Origin: JBOGFI01 sp050743365
GTDB lineage: Bacteria > Actinomycetota > Acidimicrobiia > IMCC26256 > JACDBD01
Direction of reading: 5' to 3'
Length of the DNA stretch: 8,340 nucleotides
Assembly: GCA_050743365.1 (NCBI GenBank)
Contig: JBOGFI010000183.1
Coordinates: forward strand, 1 to 8,340
Shown here: one piece after another, positions 1 to 6,210 of the stretch
Layout: each line of letters opens with the position of its first letter
Numbering within the stretch: the stretch's first letter is position 1
Notes under the pieces: model-generated
The model's database searches: none
Seen by the model: the letters and a program-made list of their open reading frames with translations, nothing else
What the model was told of the DNA's origin: nothing
Translations under genes and position numbers: made by a program

Positions 1-101
1 CGCGAGAGCAGGTCGCGCAGCCGGTCCGGCGTCATGCCCGGCGCGCACGCGAGCGTGGCTGCCGCGACCTCTTCGGGTGTGACGGTGGCCGCGGCCGTCA
101 C
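1..101 (-). CDS. dprA: DprA N-terminus (partial, runs off the window start)
   Basis: The reverse strand after the comM stop reads an open frame from a GTG at 101–99, giving 33 codons before the window edge. The fragment is Ala-rich and helical and contains APGMTPDRLRDLL. This resembles the N-terminal helical region of DprA/Smf, where a 'LPG-(I/L/M)-x-P-x-(R/K)-L-R-x-L-L' pattern is usual. DprA binds incoming single-stranded DNA and loads RecA during transformation and recombination. The Rossmann-like DNA-binding domain lies outside the window and cannot be checked. The start overlaps the comM stop by 4 bases (GTGA), which suggests coupled translation. The identification also rests on the well-known comM–dprA gene order. 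No ribosome binding site is needed or clearly visible. Confidence 0.72.
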   Translation of the reverse strand, partial: MTAAATVTPEEVAAATLACAPGMTPDRLRDLLS

Positions 102-1609
102 GGCACGTCGTCGCGCAGGAGCGTGGCCGACAGCACGTGCGCGTCGGAGACCATGTCGGCGTCGTCGAGGTCGGCGAGGGTTCGGGCCACCCTGCGGACG
201 CGGACTGCGCCCCTCCCGGTGAGCCCGCGCTCCTCCATCACCCACCGCCACGCGTCGTCCGCCCCGCCGGTGAGAGGCACCATGCGAGCCAGCACGCCCG
301 CAGGGATGTGCGCGTTGCGACGCCACCCCCAGTCGGCGTAACGCCACCGTTGACGGCCGACGGCCGCGGCCACGCGGTCGCGCACCGCGGCGGACGGCTC
401 GCCGTGCACGTCGCCCGGTTCGGGCGCCCGCACCTCGAGCCGGAGGTCGAAGCGGTCGAGCAGCGGGGCCGAGAGCCGCCGGCGGTAACGCGCCCGCTGC
501 ACGTCGCTGCAGTGGCACGCCGGGCCGCCGAGCCCGCACGGGCACGGGTTCGACGTGGCGATGAGCTGGAAGTCGGCCGGGAACGTGAGCGACACCGCCT
601 GGCGCGCGATGCGAACGGCCCGGTCCTCGAGCGGCTGGCGCAGCGCATTCAGGGCGCTGGGCGGGAACTCGCCCAGCTCGTCGAGGAACAGCACCCCACG
701 GTGCGCGAGCGTCACCTCACCGGGGTGCGGCCGGCGACTGCCGCCGCCGACGAGCGCGGCGACCGACGCCGTGTGGTGCGGCGCCCGGAACGGCGGCCGC
801 TCGGCCAGCCCGTGGCGCGGTGCCGACCCTGCGACCGAATGGATGCGCGTCACCTCGAGTGCCTCGTCGCGTTCGAGTGCCGACAGGATCGTGGGCAGCC
901 GCCGGGCGAGCATTGTCTTGCCGACACCGGGCGCACCCGTCAGCAGCAGGTGGTGCCCACCGGCGGCGGCGGCCTCGAGCGCCCGGCGCGCGTTGGCGAG
1001 GCCGCGTACGTCGGCGAGGTCGAGCGGCTCGTCGTCGCCCCATCCCGCCGACGCCTCGACGTCGACCGGCGGCTCGTCCGGGGGCGACGGCCACGGCTCC
1101 TCCCCCTTCAGGCAGGCGCGCAGCTCGGCGAGAGCGCGCGCCGGGCGCACCTCGACGCCCCCGACCAGCGCCGCCTCCCGCGCGTTGTCCTCGGGCACCA
1201 CGACCGCGTGTGCCCCGGCCCGGGCGGCGGCATCGACCAATGCCAGCACCCCCGGCACCGGCCGCACGGTCCCGTCGAGCCCGAGCTCGCCGAGCACGGC
1301 CACCTCGTCGAGAACGCCCTGGGGCAGCTCGTCGCCTGCGAGCAGCAGGCCGAGGGCGACCGCGAGCTCGAGACCGGCACCGGTCTTGCGGACGCCTCCC
1401 GGCGCCATGTTGACGGTGATCCGCCGCATCGGCCAGTCCAGGCCCGACGACAGCAGGGCCGCCCGTACGCGCTCGCGCGACTCGCGCACGGCGGTGTCCG
1501 GGAGTCCGACCACCTGGTAGCCGGGGAGCCCGTTGGACACGTGGACCTCGACGGTGACGGGCTGGCCGTCGACTCCGGCGAGGGTGGCGCTGCGGAGCGC
1601 GGCCAACAT
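98..1609 (-). CDS. comM: ComM/YifB family AAA+ ATPase (Mg-chelatase-like, branch-migration helicase)
   Basis: This 503-residue protein matches the usual ComM length of about 500–510. The family forms hexameric rings that promote branch migration when transformed or recombining DNA is integrated. Residues 1–165 are the Lon-S5-like ChlI N-terminal domain (SNGLPGYQVVGLPDTAVRES, KTGAGLELAVALG). The AAA+ module follows: Walker A GAPGVGKT at 225–232, the RAPHHTAS segment near 275–282, Walker B GVLFLDE at 305–311, and LLDRFDLR near 383–390 (arginine-finger region). The C-terminal Mg-chelatase domain includes LTGRGAVRVRR near 463–473. Four cysteines (C356, C358, C365, C367; CPC…CHC) form the usual family cluster. 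The start at 1609 is preferred over the longer frame to 1702 because it has an AGGAG site 9 bases upstream and begins with the family-typical MLAALRSATL. It is complete, with no frameshift. Confidence 0.95.
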   Translation of the reverse strand: MLAALRSATLAGVDGQPVTVEVHVSNGLPGYQVVGLPDTAVRESRERVRAALLSSGLDWPMRRITVNMAPGGVRKTGAGLELAVALGLLLAGDELPQGVLDEVAVLGELGLDGTVRPVPGVLALVDAAARAGAHAVVVPEDNAREAALVGGVEVRPARALAELRACLKGEEPWPSPPDEPPVDVEASAGWGDDEPLDLADVRGLANARRALEAAAAGGHHLLLTGAPGVGKTMLARRLPTILSALERDEALEVTRIHSVAGSAPRHGLAERPPFRAPHHTASVAALVGGGSRRPHPGEVTLAHRGVLFLDELGEFPPSALNALRQPLEDRAVRIARQAVSLTFPADFQLIATSNPCPCGLGGPACHCSDVQRARYRRRLSAPLLDRFDLRLEVRAPEPGDVHGEPSAAVRDRVAAAVGRQRWRYADWGWRRNAHIPAGVLARMVPLTGGADDAWRWVMEERGLTGRGAVRVRRVARTLADLDDADMVSDAHVLSATLLRDDVP

Positions 1610-1618
1610 GCTCGAGAT

Positions 1619-1627
1619 CTCCTCCCT
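1619..1627 (-). promoter_or_regulatory. Ribosome binding site of comM
   Basis: On the minus strand the bases read AGGGAGGAG, ending 9 bases before the ATG at 1609. This is the strongest Shine-Dalgarno match in the window apart from that of rpsB. It decides the comM start, excluding an extension up to 1702. Confidence 0.75.
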
Positions 1628-1732
1628 GGGAACGAGGGACGGAGGGCCGTGACCGCGGCGACCTCGACGGTGCCCCCCGAGTCTTGCCGAGGGGTGCGAC
1701 AACTACGCGGCAAACGTTCCCTGCTGCAGCAT

Positions 1733-1738
1733 TAGGAT
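1733..1738 (+). promoter_or_regulatory. Candidate -10 box upstream of the dioxygenase
   Basis: TAGGAT matches the key TA…AT positions of a housekeeping -10 box in an otherwise GC-rich divergent intergenic region (1610–1779). Transcription would begin near 1745, about 35 bases before the GTG at 1780. No convincing -35 hexamer sits 16–18 bases upstream, so the assignment rests on one box. I found no convincing promoter for comM on the opposite strand. Confidence 0.35.
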
Positions 1739-1762
1739 CCCGGGGACCGGACACGAGGCACC

Positions 1763-1783
1763 ATGGGACCGCTCCCGCTGTGA
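1763..1783 (+). other. Possible six-codon leader ORF overlapping the dioxygenase start
   Basis: An ATG at 1763 follows a GAGG (1755–1758) by four bases and opens a frame encoding MGPLPL before a TGA at 1781–1783. That TGA overlaps the GTG start of the dioxygenase as GTGA. The dioxygenase itself has no usable ribosome binding site, so the small frame could deliver ribosomes by termination–reinitiation. A frame this short could easily be chance. Confidence 0.25.
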
Positions 1784-2442
1784 CGAATCGCGTCGAGGAA
1801 GCGCTCGTCTCCCGGCGGGCGCTGCTGCTCACCGGCTTGTCGCTTTCCGCCGCGCTCGCCGCGTGCAGCTCGGGCGATGACCGCGATCGGGCAACCCGCA
1901 CTCCTACCACGGCTCGTCGCTCGGATGGCACGACTTCCACGACGGCCCTCGCGCCCACCCCGGCGTGCGGGGAGGACGACGACCCCACACCGTCCCAGAC
2001 GGAGGGGCCGTTCTTCACGCCCGACTCGCCGGAGAAGGCCAGCTTCCGCGCCGACGTGGACGGAGGGACGGCGATCGTGCTCTCCGGCCTCGTCCTCACC
2101 ACGTCCTGCCAGCCCGTGGAGCGGGCGCTCCTGGACGTGTGGCACGCCGACGACGACGGGGACTACGACAACGACGGCTACCGCCTCCGAGGCCACTTCT
2201 TCACCGACGCCCAGGGCCGGTACAGCCTGGAGACGATCGTGCCCGGCCTCTACACCGGGCGGACCCGCCACTTCCACGCCAAGGTGCAGGGGCCGGCCGG
2301 CCCGGTCCTCACGACCCAGCTCTACTTCCCGGGCGAGGCCGCCAACGAGCGGGACGGGATCTACCGGCCCGAGCTGCTCATGGACGTGCGCGAAGGCCCG
2401 ACCGGCAAGGAGGCGACGTTCAGCTTCGTGGTCGAAGCCTGA
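1780..2442 (+). CDS. Secreted lipoprotein intradiol ring-cleavage dioxygenase
   Basis: This 220-residue protein belongs to the protocatechuate/catechol intradiol dioxygenase fold, which opens catechol rings between the two hydroxyls using non-haem Fe(III). Residues 11–29 form a signal sequence with SRR (Tat-like) and a lipobox LAAC (Cys29), then a Thr/Arg/Asp-rich linker to about 65. QTEGPFF (73–79) is the family entry motif. The four expected iron ligands can be placed by comparison with PcaH: Tyr129 (GDY), Tyr158 (PGLYTG), His164 and His166 (HFH). TQLYFPG near 179–185 is also typical. Tat-type export would fit a metal-loaded, outward-facing enzyme. The GTG at 1780 is chosen because it sits just before the Arg pair; a TTG at 1684 would add an unlikely 32-residue prefix. 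The substrate is unknown, and no aromatic-degradation neighbours are present. Confidence 0.85.
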   Translation: MTNRVEEALVSRRALLLTGLSLSAALAACSSGDDRDRATRTPTTARRSDGTTSTTALAPTPACGEDDDPTPSQTEGPFFTPDSPEKASFRADVDGGTAIVLSGLVLTTSCQPVERALLDVWHADDDGDYDNDGYRLRGHFFTDAQGRYSLETIVPGLYTGRTRHFHAKVQGPAGPVLTTQLYFPGEAANERDGIYRPELLMDVREGPTGKEATFSFVVEA

Positions 2443-2546
2443 GAAGGTCAACGAGACGACGCCGGTCTCGGCGGCGCAAGCCGACGGCGCCGACGCGCTG
2501 TGACGGCCCGCCGCCACTCTGCGCGGCCATCGCAAGGTGCAGGCGC

Positions 2547-2552
2547 TAACGT
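2547..2552 (+). promoter_or_regulatory. Weak candidate -10 box upstream of the recombinase
   Basis: TAACGT has the TA…T pattern and lies in one of the less GC-rich spots of the 2443–2595 gap. It would place transcription start near 2558, upstream of the GTG at 2596 but downstream of the alternative GTG at 2500. There is no recognisable -35 hexamer, so this is only suggestive. Confidence 0.2.
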
Positions 2553-2595
2553 TCCGGGCACGAGCCGCGAACCTGACTCCCCGGGCGCCGGGGTC

Positions 2596-3519
2596 GTGAG
2601 CTGGGATGTCGACGGTTTCGTCGCCTCGCTCTCGGGCACCAGCCCCCACACGAGCGCCGCCTACGACCGTGACGTGCGGCAGTTCGTCACCTGGGCCGAG
2701 CGCGGCGGCTGCCCCGTGCCCGGCGCCCTCGACCGCACCACGCTGCGGCGCTACCTCGCCTACCTCCACACCCGGGGCTTCGCCCGGCCCTCGATCGCCC
2801 GGAAGGCGGCGGCGCTGCGGAGCTTCCTCCGGTACCTCCGCCGCCACGCCGTCATCACCACCGACCTGGGCCGGTCGCTGCGGGCGCCCAAGGGGGCGAC
2901 CCGCCTCCCGCGGGTGCCCCGGCGGGCCGAGGCCCAGGCGCTGCTGGACCGCAGCGAGGCCGAGGCGGCCGCCCTCGACGACGATGGTGGCCGAGGTGGT
3001 GATGTCGACCCCGGTGTTGCCGCCCTCGTCCGGCGGGACGTCGCCGTGCTGGAGGTGCTCTACGGCGCCGGCCTGCGCGTCGGCGAGTGTTGCGGGCTCA
3101 CGATCGACGACCTCGGGCGGGGTGCCGTCACGGTGATGGGCAAGGGCGCCAAGGTGCGCCGGGTCCCGCTGGGGGAGCCGGCCCGGCTCGCGGTGGCGGG
3201 CTACCTGGAGCGGGGGCGGCCCGCCCTCGCTCGGCCCGGAAGCCCACGCGACGCGCTGTTCCTGAACTCACGCGGCCGGCGGCTCACCCCGCGGGACGCC
3301 CGCCGCATCGTGGCCCGCTACCCGCTCGCCGACGGGCAGACGCTCCACCCGCACGTCCTGCGGCATGCATATGCCACCCACCTGCTCGAGGGAGGCGCCG
3401 ACCTGCGGGTTGTCCAGGAGCTGCTCGGGCACACCGACCTCGCCACCACGCAGATCTACACGCATCTCACGCGCGACCGGCTGCGGGCCGTCTACGACGC
3501 CACCCACCCCCGTGCCTGA
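2596..3519 (+). CDS. xerC: XerC/XerD-type tyrosine site-specific recombinase
   Basis: This 307-residue integrase-family recombinase probably resolves chromosome dimers at dif during division. The N-terminal SAM-like core-binding domain covers about residues 5–95 (SPHTSAAYDRDVRQF, then ARKAAALRSFLRYL). The catalytic domain follows, with all six residues placed by comparison with E. coli XerD: Arg161 (GLRVGE), Lys183 (MGKGAK), His253 and Arg256 (HVLRH), His279 (LLGHTDL) and nucleophile Tyr288 (QIYTH). The end VYDATHPRA is Xer-like. An in-frame GTG at 2500 would add 32 low-complexity residues. I chose GTG 2596 because it gives the normal family length, but neither start has a clear ribosome binding site. 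A Gly/Asp-rich stretch at about 119–140 is longer than usual. The end overlaps the sigma gene. Whether it is XerC or XerD cannot be decided by eye; the symbol follows the common annotation at this locus. Confidence 0.88.
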   Translation: MSWDVDGFVASLSGTSPHTSAAYDRDVRQFVTWAERGGCPVPGALDRTTLRRYLAYLHTRGFARPSIARKAAALRSFLRYLRRHAVITTDLGRSLRAPKGATRLPRVPRRAEAQALLDRSEAEAAALDDDGGRGGDVDPGVAALVRRDVAVLEVLYGAGLRVGECCGLTIDDLGRGAVTVMGKGAKVRRVPLGEPARLAVAGYLERGRPALARPGSPRDALFLNSRGRRLTPRDARRIVARYPLADGQTLHPHVLRHAYATHLLEGGADLRVVQELLGHTDLATTQIYTHLTRDRLRAVYDATHPRA

Positions 3520-4306
3520 CCCCAGCACGCCCGACGTCGTCGCCGAGCTCTGGCGCGAGTACAAGGCCGAGGGCACCAAGGACGCGCGCGAGCGGCTGAT
3601 CCTGCACTACTCACCGTTGGTGAAGTTCGTGGCCGGTCGCGTCGCTGCCGGTCTCCCCCAGAGCATCGACCAGGCCGACCTCGTCAGTTACGGCATCTTC
3701 GGGCTCATCGACGCAATCGACAAGTTCGACCTGAAGCGCGGGTTCAAGTTCGAGACCTACGCGATCTCGCGCATCAAGGGCTCGATCATCGACGAGCTGC
3801 GCGCGATCGACTGGGTGCCCCGCTCGGTGCGAGCCAAGGCACGGGCCATCGAGCGGGCCTACTCGAAGCTCGAGAACGAGCAGAAGCGCACACCCGGCGA
3901 CCGCGAGGTCGCCGCCGAGATGGGCATCTCCGACGACGAGCTCGCGCAGGTGCTGTCGCAGATCTCGTTCGTCGGCCTCGTCGCTCTCGACGAGCTCCTC
4001 TCCGTAGGGGGCAGTGGCGGTGAGCGCGCCGGCATGACCACCGTGGGCGACATGGTCGCGGACCGCGGCCACGACCCGGTCGAGGCGTTCGAGGTCGACG
4101 AGATGAAGCACCTGCTCGCCGATGCCATCAACCGCATGCCCGACCGGGAACGGCTGGTGCTCACCCTCTACTACTACGAGGGCCTCACCCTCTCGGAGAT
4201 CGGCGAGGTGCTCGGCGTCACCGAGAGCCGCATCTGCCAGATCCACACCAAGGCGATCCTCCAGCTCCGGGCCCGCCTCGGCGAGCCCGAGCGCACCGAC
4301 GCGTAG
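3512..4306 (+). CDS. whiG: WhiG/FliA-family RNA polymerase sigma factor
   Basis: This 264-residue group 3 sigma factor directs RNA polymerase to a specialised promoter set: sporulation genes for Streptomyces WhiG, flagellar genes for FliA. Region 2 spans about 30–103 and includes DLVSYGIFGLIDAIDKFD (core binding) and FKFETYAISRIKGSIIDELR (-10 recognition). Region 3 spans about 104–170 (RTPGDREVAAEMGIS). Region 4 spans about 205–258, with helix-turn-helix LTLSEIGEVLGVTESRICQI. The GTG at 3512 lies inside the 3' end of xerC (8-base overlap), with no ribosome binding site, so coupled translation is likely. The position between recombination genes and rpsB is where whiG sits in streptomycetes. 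In Streptomyces, WhiG is held by the anti-sigma RsiG with cyclic di-GMP; no such partner gene is in this window. What it controls here is unknown. Confidence 0.87.
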   Translation: MPDPSTPDVVAELWREYKAEGTKDARERLILHYSPLVKFVAGRVAAGLPQSIDQADLVSYGIFGLIDAIDKFDLKRGFKFETYAISRIKGSIIDELRAIDWVPRSVRAKARAIERAYSKLENEQKRTPGDREVAAEMGISDDELAQVLSQISFVGLVALDELLSVGGSGGERAGMTTVGDMVADRGHDPVEAFEVDEMKHLLADAINRMPDRERLVLTLYYYEGLTLSEIGEVLGVTESRICQIHTKAILQLRARLGEPERTDA

Positions 4307-4344
4307 CGCACCGCGCCGCCGCCCGCGCCGGCCACCACCGACCC

Positions 4345-4373
4345 TGGTCACGGGCGCGCTCCTCGGGTACGAT
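4345..4373 (+). promoter_or_regulatory. Promoter of the LytM–hydrolase / propeller unit
   Basis: TGGTCA (4345–4350) and TACGAT (4368–4373) are separated by exactly 17 bases, and each matches four of six consensus positions of a housekeeping promoter. Transcription would start near 4380, giving a leader of about 88 bases before the ATG at 4468. The in-frame ATG at 4372 falls inside the -10 box, so it cannot be the start on this transcript. No WhiG/FliA-type -10 (GCCGATAA-like) is seen here. Confidence 0.5.
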
Positions 4374-4377
4374 GCGC

Positions 4378-4405
4378 CCGCTCACGTCGAGCGGCGCGCC
4401 CGCTC
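4378..4405 (+). repeat. Three-part inverted/direct element at the predicted transcription start
   Basis: CCGCTC (4378–4383), its reverse complement GAGCGG (4389–4394) and CCGCTC again (4400–4405) occur with five-base gaps, so the units start exactly 11 bases apart. The outer copies belong to a longer 10-base direct repeat GCGCCCGCTC (4374–4383, 4396–4405). In RNA the middle unit could pair with either neighbour (6 bp stem, 5-base loop); in DNA the 11-base step puts the units on one helix face. It may be an operator or a start-proximal hairpin. Confidence 0.5.
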
Positions 4406-4467
4406 CGTGCGCCCTTCCTCCCGGGTCTTCCCCGTGCCGTGTCGTCACCGTCACGTCGGGGGTTCCC

Positions 4468-6210
4468 ATGGACCGGCTCCGTCATCTGCTCGCGGCTGCG
4501 CTCGCCGCCGCGCTCGCCTGCTCGGCCACCTTCGTCGGGGTCCGGCCGCTGGGGGCGGCGCCACCCGACGACGGCGTCCCGGGGGACCGGGCGCCTGGGG
4601 GCTGGCTCCGCCCCGTCGACGGCGCGGTCGTACGCCCGTTCGAGGAGCCCGCCACCCGCTACGGGCCCGGGCACCGAGGCGCCGACCTCGCCGCGCCGGC
4701 GGGCACGGTGGTGCGCGCCGCCAACGACGGCGCCGTCACGTTCGCGGGCTCGGTCGCAGGCTCGGTCCACGTGGTGGTCGCCCACGACGGCGGGCTCCGC
4801 ACCTCGTACTCGTTCCTCGCCCGGGCCGACGTACGGGCCGGCCACCCCGTCGGCCGAGGCGACCCGCTCGGGCTCACCGGCGGAGCCGGCCCCGAGCACG
4901 ACCGGGGCGTGCTGCACCTCGGCCTGCGGGTGGGCGACCGGTACGTCGACCCGATGCTGCTCTTCGGCCCGCCCGATCTCACCGAGCTGGTCCACCTCGC
5001 GCCCACCGACCTGCCCCCGGCGCGGCCGTGGTCGCCGGCGCGGGAGCGGCAGTCGTTGCGCCGGGGCCTCAAGCTCTTGCGGGGCGATCCCGGCGTGGTC
5101 GACCGCCTGCTCGATCGGGCCGTCGACACCGGCGCGGCCGTCGTACGTGGCGGGGGCGCGGCGCTCGGCGCCGCCGGCCGCACCGCCCGCGGCAGCGTCG
5201 GCACATTCGCCGCCGTCGGTGCCGAGGTGGGTCGCGGGCTCGCCCACCTCGCCGCCCAAGGCTGGGCCCGCAGTCCCTCGGCGGCGCTCACGCGCGACCT
5301 CGGCGCAGTCGCGGAGCGCATCCTCGGCTGGTGGCGGTCGCGTGACGGCTGCTCGACCGAGAGCCCGCCCGCCGATGGCAACGGCGGATCGGGGCACCTC
5401 GTGATGGCAGTGGCCGGCATCGACAGCGGCACCGGAACCGGTGGCGCCACCACCACCCTCGACGCCGCCGCCCTCGGGTACGACCCCGCCGAGGTCACCT
5501 ACTACTCGTACGCGCCCGACGGCGGTCCTTACCGAAAGGAGGACACCTGGGGCGACCTGCTCGCCGCCGGCCGGCGTCTGGGCGAGCAGCTGCGGGCGAT
5601 CGACGCCGAGCAGCCGGGGCGCGAGGTCGACCTCATCGCGCATTCGCAGGGTGGGGTGGTGGTCGACGTCTTCCTCCAACACGTCTACGACGCCGCCGAC
5701 CCGCGCTATCCGCCCATCGGCACCGTGGTGACCCTCGCCTCGCCGCACGAGGGCGCGCCCCTCGCGACGGTGGCCGGCGACGTCAGGAAGACGCGCAGCG
5801 GCCGCGCCCTGCTCGACCTCGGCGACGAGACCTTGCCGCTCCCTCCTTCCGGTGTCACCTCCACCCGGCAGCTCGCCGAGGGCTCGTCGCTCGTGCGCGA
5901 CCTGTGGGACCACCACCTCCCCGAGCACGTCGACTTCACCAGCATCGGCGCCAGCGACGACGTGGTCGTCCCGGCGACGCAGATCGACGTCCCCGGCGCC
6001 ACCGAGGTGGTGATCGACGTCGCCGGCGCCGACGAGCACGGTGCCATTCCCACCGACGCGCGGGCGCTCCAGGTCGTGCGCGCCGCGCTCGAGGGCCGCG
6101 CCCCTCCGTGCGTCGGCGTGGTCGAGGGGCTGCGGGGCGCCGTGGCACCCGTGGTGATCACCCGGGCCGAGCACACGGTCGGCGCCACCGGCGCCGGGCT
6201 ACTGCCGTGA
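4468..6210 (+). CDS. Exported fusion of degenerate LytM/M23 domain with serine alpha/beta hydrolase
   Basis: This 580-residue protein starts with a signal peptide (about 1–31, PLGA-A before APPDD). The M23 domain (about 45–168) keeps the zinc ligands His69 and Asp73 (HRGAD) and His150 (VLHLGL). It has Val148 where the first His of HxH stands, and Phe116 in YSFL where active enzymes have Y-x-H-L, so peptidase activity is doubtful. An Arg/Ala/Gly-rich helical linker follows (about 190–293). The hydrolase domain (about 308–545) has nucleophile Ser393 in AHSQGG, Asp497 or Asp498 in GASDDVVVP, and His524 in DEHGAIP, as in lipase/esterase or PGAP1-like folds. The only mature cysteines, 295 and 548, flank this domain and could form a disulfide. 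The ATG at 4468 is chosen because the signal peptide starts there and GGGGG lies five bases upstream. Substrates are unknown; an envelope ester is plausible. The end overlaps the propeller gene. Confidence 0.85.
   Translation: MDRLRHLLAAALAAALACSATFVGVRPLGAAPPDDGVPGDRAPGGWLRPVDGAVVRPFEEPATRYGPGHRGADLAAPAGTVVRAANDGAVTFAGSVAGSVHVVVAHDGGLRTSYSFLARADVRAGHPVGRGDPLGLTGGAGPEHDRGVLHLGLRVGDRYVDPMLLFGPPDLTELVHLAPTDLPPARPWSPARERQSLRRGLKLLRGDPGVVDRLLDRAVDTGAAVVRGGGAALGAAGRTARGSVGTFAAVGAEVGRGLAHLAAQGWARSPSAALTRDLGAVAERILGWWRSRDGCSTESPPADGNGGSGHLVMAVAGIDSGTGTGGATTTLDAAALGYDPAEVTYYSYAPDGGPYRKEDTWGDLLAAGRRLGEQLRAIDAEQPGREVDLIAHSQGGVVVDVFLQHVYDAADPRYPPIGTVVTLASPHEGAPLATVAGDVRKTRSGRALLDLGDETLPLPPSGVTSTRQLAEGSSLVRDLWDHHLPEHVDFTSIGASDDVVVPATQIDVPGATEVVIDVAGADEHGAIPTDARALQVVRAALEGRAPPCVGVVEGLRGAVAPVVITRAEHTVGATGAGLLP

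Noticed and set aside
137..1735. 532-codon open frame on the plus strand opposite comM
   Set aside because: It is the mirror of comM in very GC-rich DNA. Its translation is Arg/His/Pro-rich with no family motifs, whereas the minus strand carries all ComM motifs.
1684..1779. Upstream TTG extension of the dioxygenase
   Set aside because: It would put 32 residues ahead of the Arg pair and signal sequence, and its start lies upstream of the candidate -10 box.
717..2102. 461-codon minus-strand frame across the comM start and the dioxygenase
   Set aside because: It overlaps two well-supported genes in other frames and translates to Arg/Ala/Gly low-complexity sequence.
2443..2499. Small hairpin (TCGGC / GCCGA, seven-base loop) after the dioxygenase as a terminator
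   Set aside because: It has a five-pair stem and no T tract, and such pairings are expected by chance at this GC content.
2500..2595. Upstream GTG extension of the recombinase
   Set aside because: It adds 32 low-complexity residues beyond normal Xer length and has no ribosome binding site. It is not fully excluded.
4324..4358. CGCGCC / GGCGCG pairing after the sigma gene as a terminator
   Set aside because: The loop is long with mismatched inner pairs, there is no T tract, and it overlaps a better-supported promoter.
4372..4467. Upstream ATG extension of the LytM–hydrolase
   Set aside because: The ATG lies inside the predicted -10 box, and the added residues would bury the signal peptide.
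4348..6174. 608-codon minus-strand frame opposite the LytM–hydrolase gene
   Set aside because: The opposite strand shows a signal peptide, zinc ligands and a catalytic triad. This frame has only composition-driven His/Arg/Gly sequence.
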